The notes under the pieces were generated by a model that did not search any database, was not told the DNA's origin, and was given only the letters and a program-made list of their open reading frames with translations. Of a stretch of DNA of 64,000 nt, positions 62,963 through 64,000 are shown piece after piece. Origin of the DNA: Flavobacterium pectinovorum. GTDB taxonomy: Bacteria > Bacteroidota > Bacteroidia > Flavobacteriales > Flavobacteriaceae. Each line of letters begins with the position of its first letter. Within the stretch, counting starts at the first letter, position 1. The translations under genes were made by a program, and so were the position numbers. The DNA is taken from contig NZ_RCZH01000005.1 of the NCBI RefSeq assembly GCF_006438875.1, positions 124,001 to 188,000 of the forward strand. The letters are read 5' to 3'.

Positions 62963-63050
62963 TCAGTCTTGGTTTTCAGTCGCAGTCGCAGTCTCAGTTT
63001 TCAGTCACAGCTTGAGAACTGAAAACTGCGACTGCGACTGAATACTAAAA
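62963..63050. repeat. CAGTC-word hairpin between moxR and the DUF58 gene
   Basis: AGTATTCAGTC...GTCGCAGTCGCAGTC...AGTTTTCAG against CTGAAAACTGCGACTGCGACTGAATACT; arms of about 28 bp with bulges, sitting in the 100-bp space within a presumed operon. Confidence 0.75.
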
Positions 63051-64000
63051 CTATCTTGGTATTTCGACAGTTTCAATAATTTGCTTAATAATTTCAGAGC
63101 TTGTAATTCCTTCCATTTCACGTTCAGGAGTTACAATAACACGGTGTTGTAAAACAGGAATTGCTGCTTCTTTAATATCTTCTGGCGTCACGAAATCGCG
63201 TCCGCGAATGGCAGCGAAACCTTTGGAAGCGTTCAGGATTGCAATCGAAGCACGTGGCGAAGCTCCTAAATATAAAAAGGCATTTTCGCGCGTGTTTACT
63301 ACAATTCTGGCAATGTATTCCAATAAATTCTGCTCGACTCTTATTTGTTTTACCAAGGCTTGGTACTCTTTTATTTCTGCCGCAGAAAGTACCGTTTTTA
63401 TAGCTTCTAATTTTCCATGATCCTGCAATAAATGCTCTCTTTGGATGATCAAAATCTCTTCGTTTAATTTTGGATAATCAATCGTGATTTTGAATAAAAA
63501 ACGATCTAATTGTGCTTCCGGCAAACGATATGTTCCTTCTTGCTCAATTGGATTTTGTGTTGCAATAACCAAAAATGGAGTTTCAAGCTGATAAGCAAAA
63601 CCGTCAATTGTAATCTGGCGCTCTTCCATAACTTCAAAAAGTGCCGCCTGAGTTTTGGCAGGAGCACGGTTGATTTCGTCAATCAAAATTAAATTGGAGA
63701 AAATAGGTCCTTGCTTAAACTGAAATTCAGAAGTTTTAAGATTAAAAATCGAAGTTCCTAAAATATCTGAAGGCATCAAATCAGGCGTAAACTGAATTCG
63801 GCTAAAGCCAATATTCAACGTTTTAGATAATAGTTTAGCCGTAATCGTTTTAGCAACTCCCGGAACACCTTCAAGCAAAACGTGTCCGTTTGATAGTATC
63901 GCAACCAAAAGTTGATCGATCATTTTTTGTTGTCCCACAATTACCGTTTCCAGCTCTTTTTTGATGCTGTTCACATGCTCTAAAAGTGGTGCTAAATTTA
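63051..64000 (-). CDS. MoxR-family AAA+ ATPase, start outside window
   Basis: The frame runs off the right edge with no stop, so the gene is N-terminally incomplete; 316 residues are visible. Walker A HVLLEGVPGVAKTITAK, Walker B LILIDEINRAPAKTQAALFE, sensor region VIATQNPIEQEGTYRLPEAQ with the arginine LDRF, and TPEDIKEAAIPVLQHRVIV. MoxR ATPases act as chaperones for metal or complex assembly with vWA partners. The DUF58 gene follows 100 bp downstream, so they form the start of a MoxR-DUF58 operon. Visible N-terminus: NLAPLLEHVNSIKKELE. Confidence 0.95.
   Translation of the reverse strand, partial: NLAPLLEHVNSIKKELETVIVGQQKMIDQLLVAILSNGHVLLEGVPGVAKTITAKLLSKTLNIGFSRIQFTPDLMPSDILGTSIFNLKTSEFQFKQGPIFSNLILIDEINRAPAKTQAALFEVMEERQITIDGFAYQLETPFLVIATQNPIEQEGTYRLPEAQLDRFLFKITIDYPKLNEEILIIQREHLLQDHGKLEAIKTVLSAAEIKEYQALVKQIRVEQNLLEYIARIVVNTRENAFLYLGASPRASIAILNASKGFAAIRGRDFVTPEDIKEAAIPVLQHRVIVTPEREMEGITSSEIIKQIIETVEIPR

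Overview
The window is an AT-rich chromosomal segment of a Bacteroidota bacterium, almost certainly Flavobacterium or a close relative. The evidence is a CarboxypepD_reg-like TonB receptor paired with a DUF4249 lipoprotein, many exported proteins whose signal peptides end in ...AQ, Bacteroidota-type -7 promoter boxes (TAnnTTTG) with no Shine-Dalgarno sequences, and families typical of the phylum (DUF3276, DUF5723, DUF6515, a long NusB, monomeric IDH). I saw no rRNA, tRNA, CRISPR array, transposase or prophage gene. Names come from reading motifs; no database search was possible.

Layout. 1-3.6 kb: end of an effector-binding-domain gene, a DUF4249 lipoprotein and a TonB receptor. 3.8-9 kb: monomeric isocitrate dehydrogenase, an XRE regulator, rplS and trmD. 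9-16 kb: small lipoproteins, an archaemetzincin-like protease, an FMN reductase, a Tat-exported sugar isomerase-like protein, a cupin, an MFS transporter, a two-domain cyclophilin-FKBP isomerase and a c-type cytochrome. 16-23 kb: a GreA-like factor, a redoxin, three alpha/beta hydrolases, CsaA, a PUR-like protein and an ABC exporter. 23-28.5 kb: leucine dehydrogenase, nusB, yajC, a YdeI-like protein and peptidase T. 28.8-32.5 kb: a formylglycine-generating-enzyme homologue with both catalytic cysteines, a DUF6515 protein and a porin. 33-36.5 kb: pyrD, the satD-DUF3307 pair and HMG-CoA lyase. 36.5-41 kb: an unknown small gene, a lipoprotein/DUF5723 pair and guaB. 42-48 kb: a TetX-like monooxygenase with its TetR regulator, an L,D-transpeptidase, a three-gene cluster and a Nudix hydrolase. 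48-53 kb: purA, a Fur-family regulator and the (p)ppGpp enzyme. 53-64 kb: a marR/S41 protease/serine hydrolase operon, an rRNA/tRNA methyltransferase, another serine hydrolase, a phosphatase-like protein, DUF58 and MoxR.

Two things stand out. First, the satD-DUF3307 locus. The SatD protein shows a pattern resembling class III nucleotide cyclases followed by a helix-turn-helix, its gene overlaps by 4 bp one for a polytopic membrane protein, and its promoter is preceded by eight perfect 6-bp half-sites (TATTAC/GTAATA), alternating in orientation at an exact 14-bp period (35397-35500). This looks like a regulated signalling module and is the best candidate for an undescribed system here. Second, the intergenic spaces are filled with several families of inverted repeats, often nested. 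One is a MITE-like element with 18-bp terminal inverted repeats, present in three complete copies (one of them carrying a different interior) and one truncated copy. Others are built from recurring short words and in places serve as transcription terminators.
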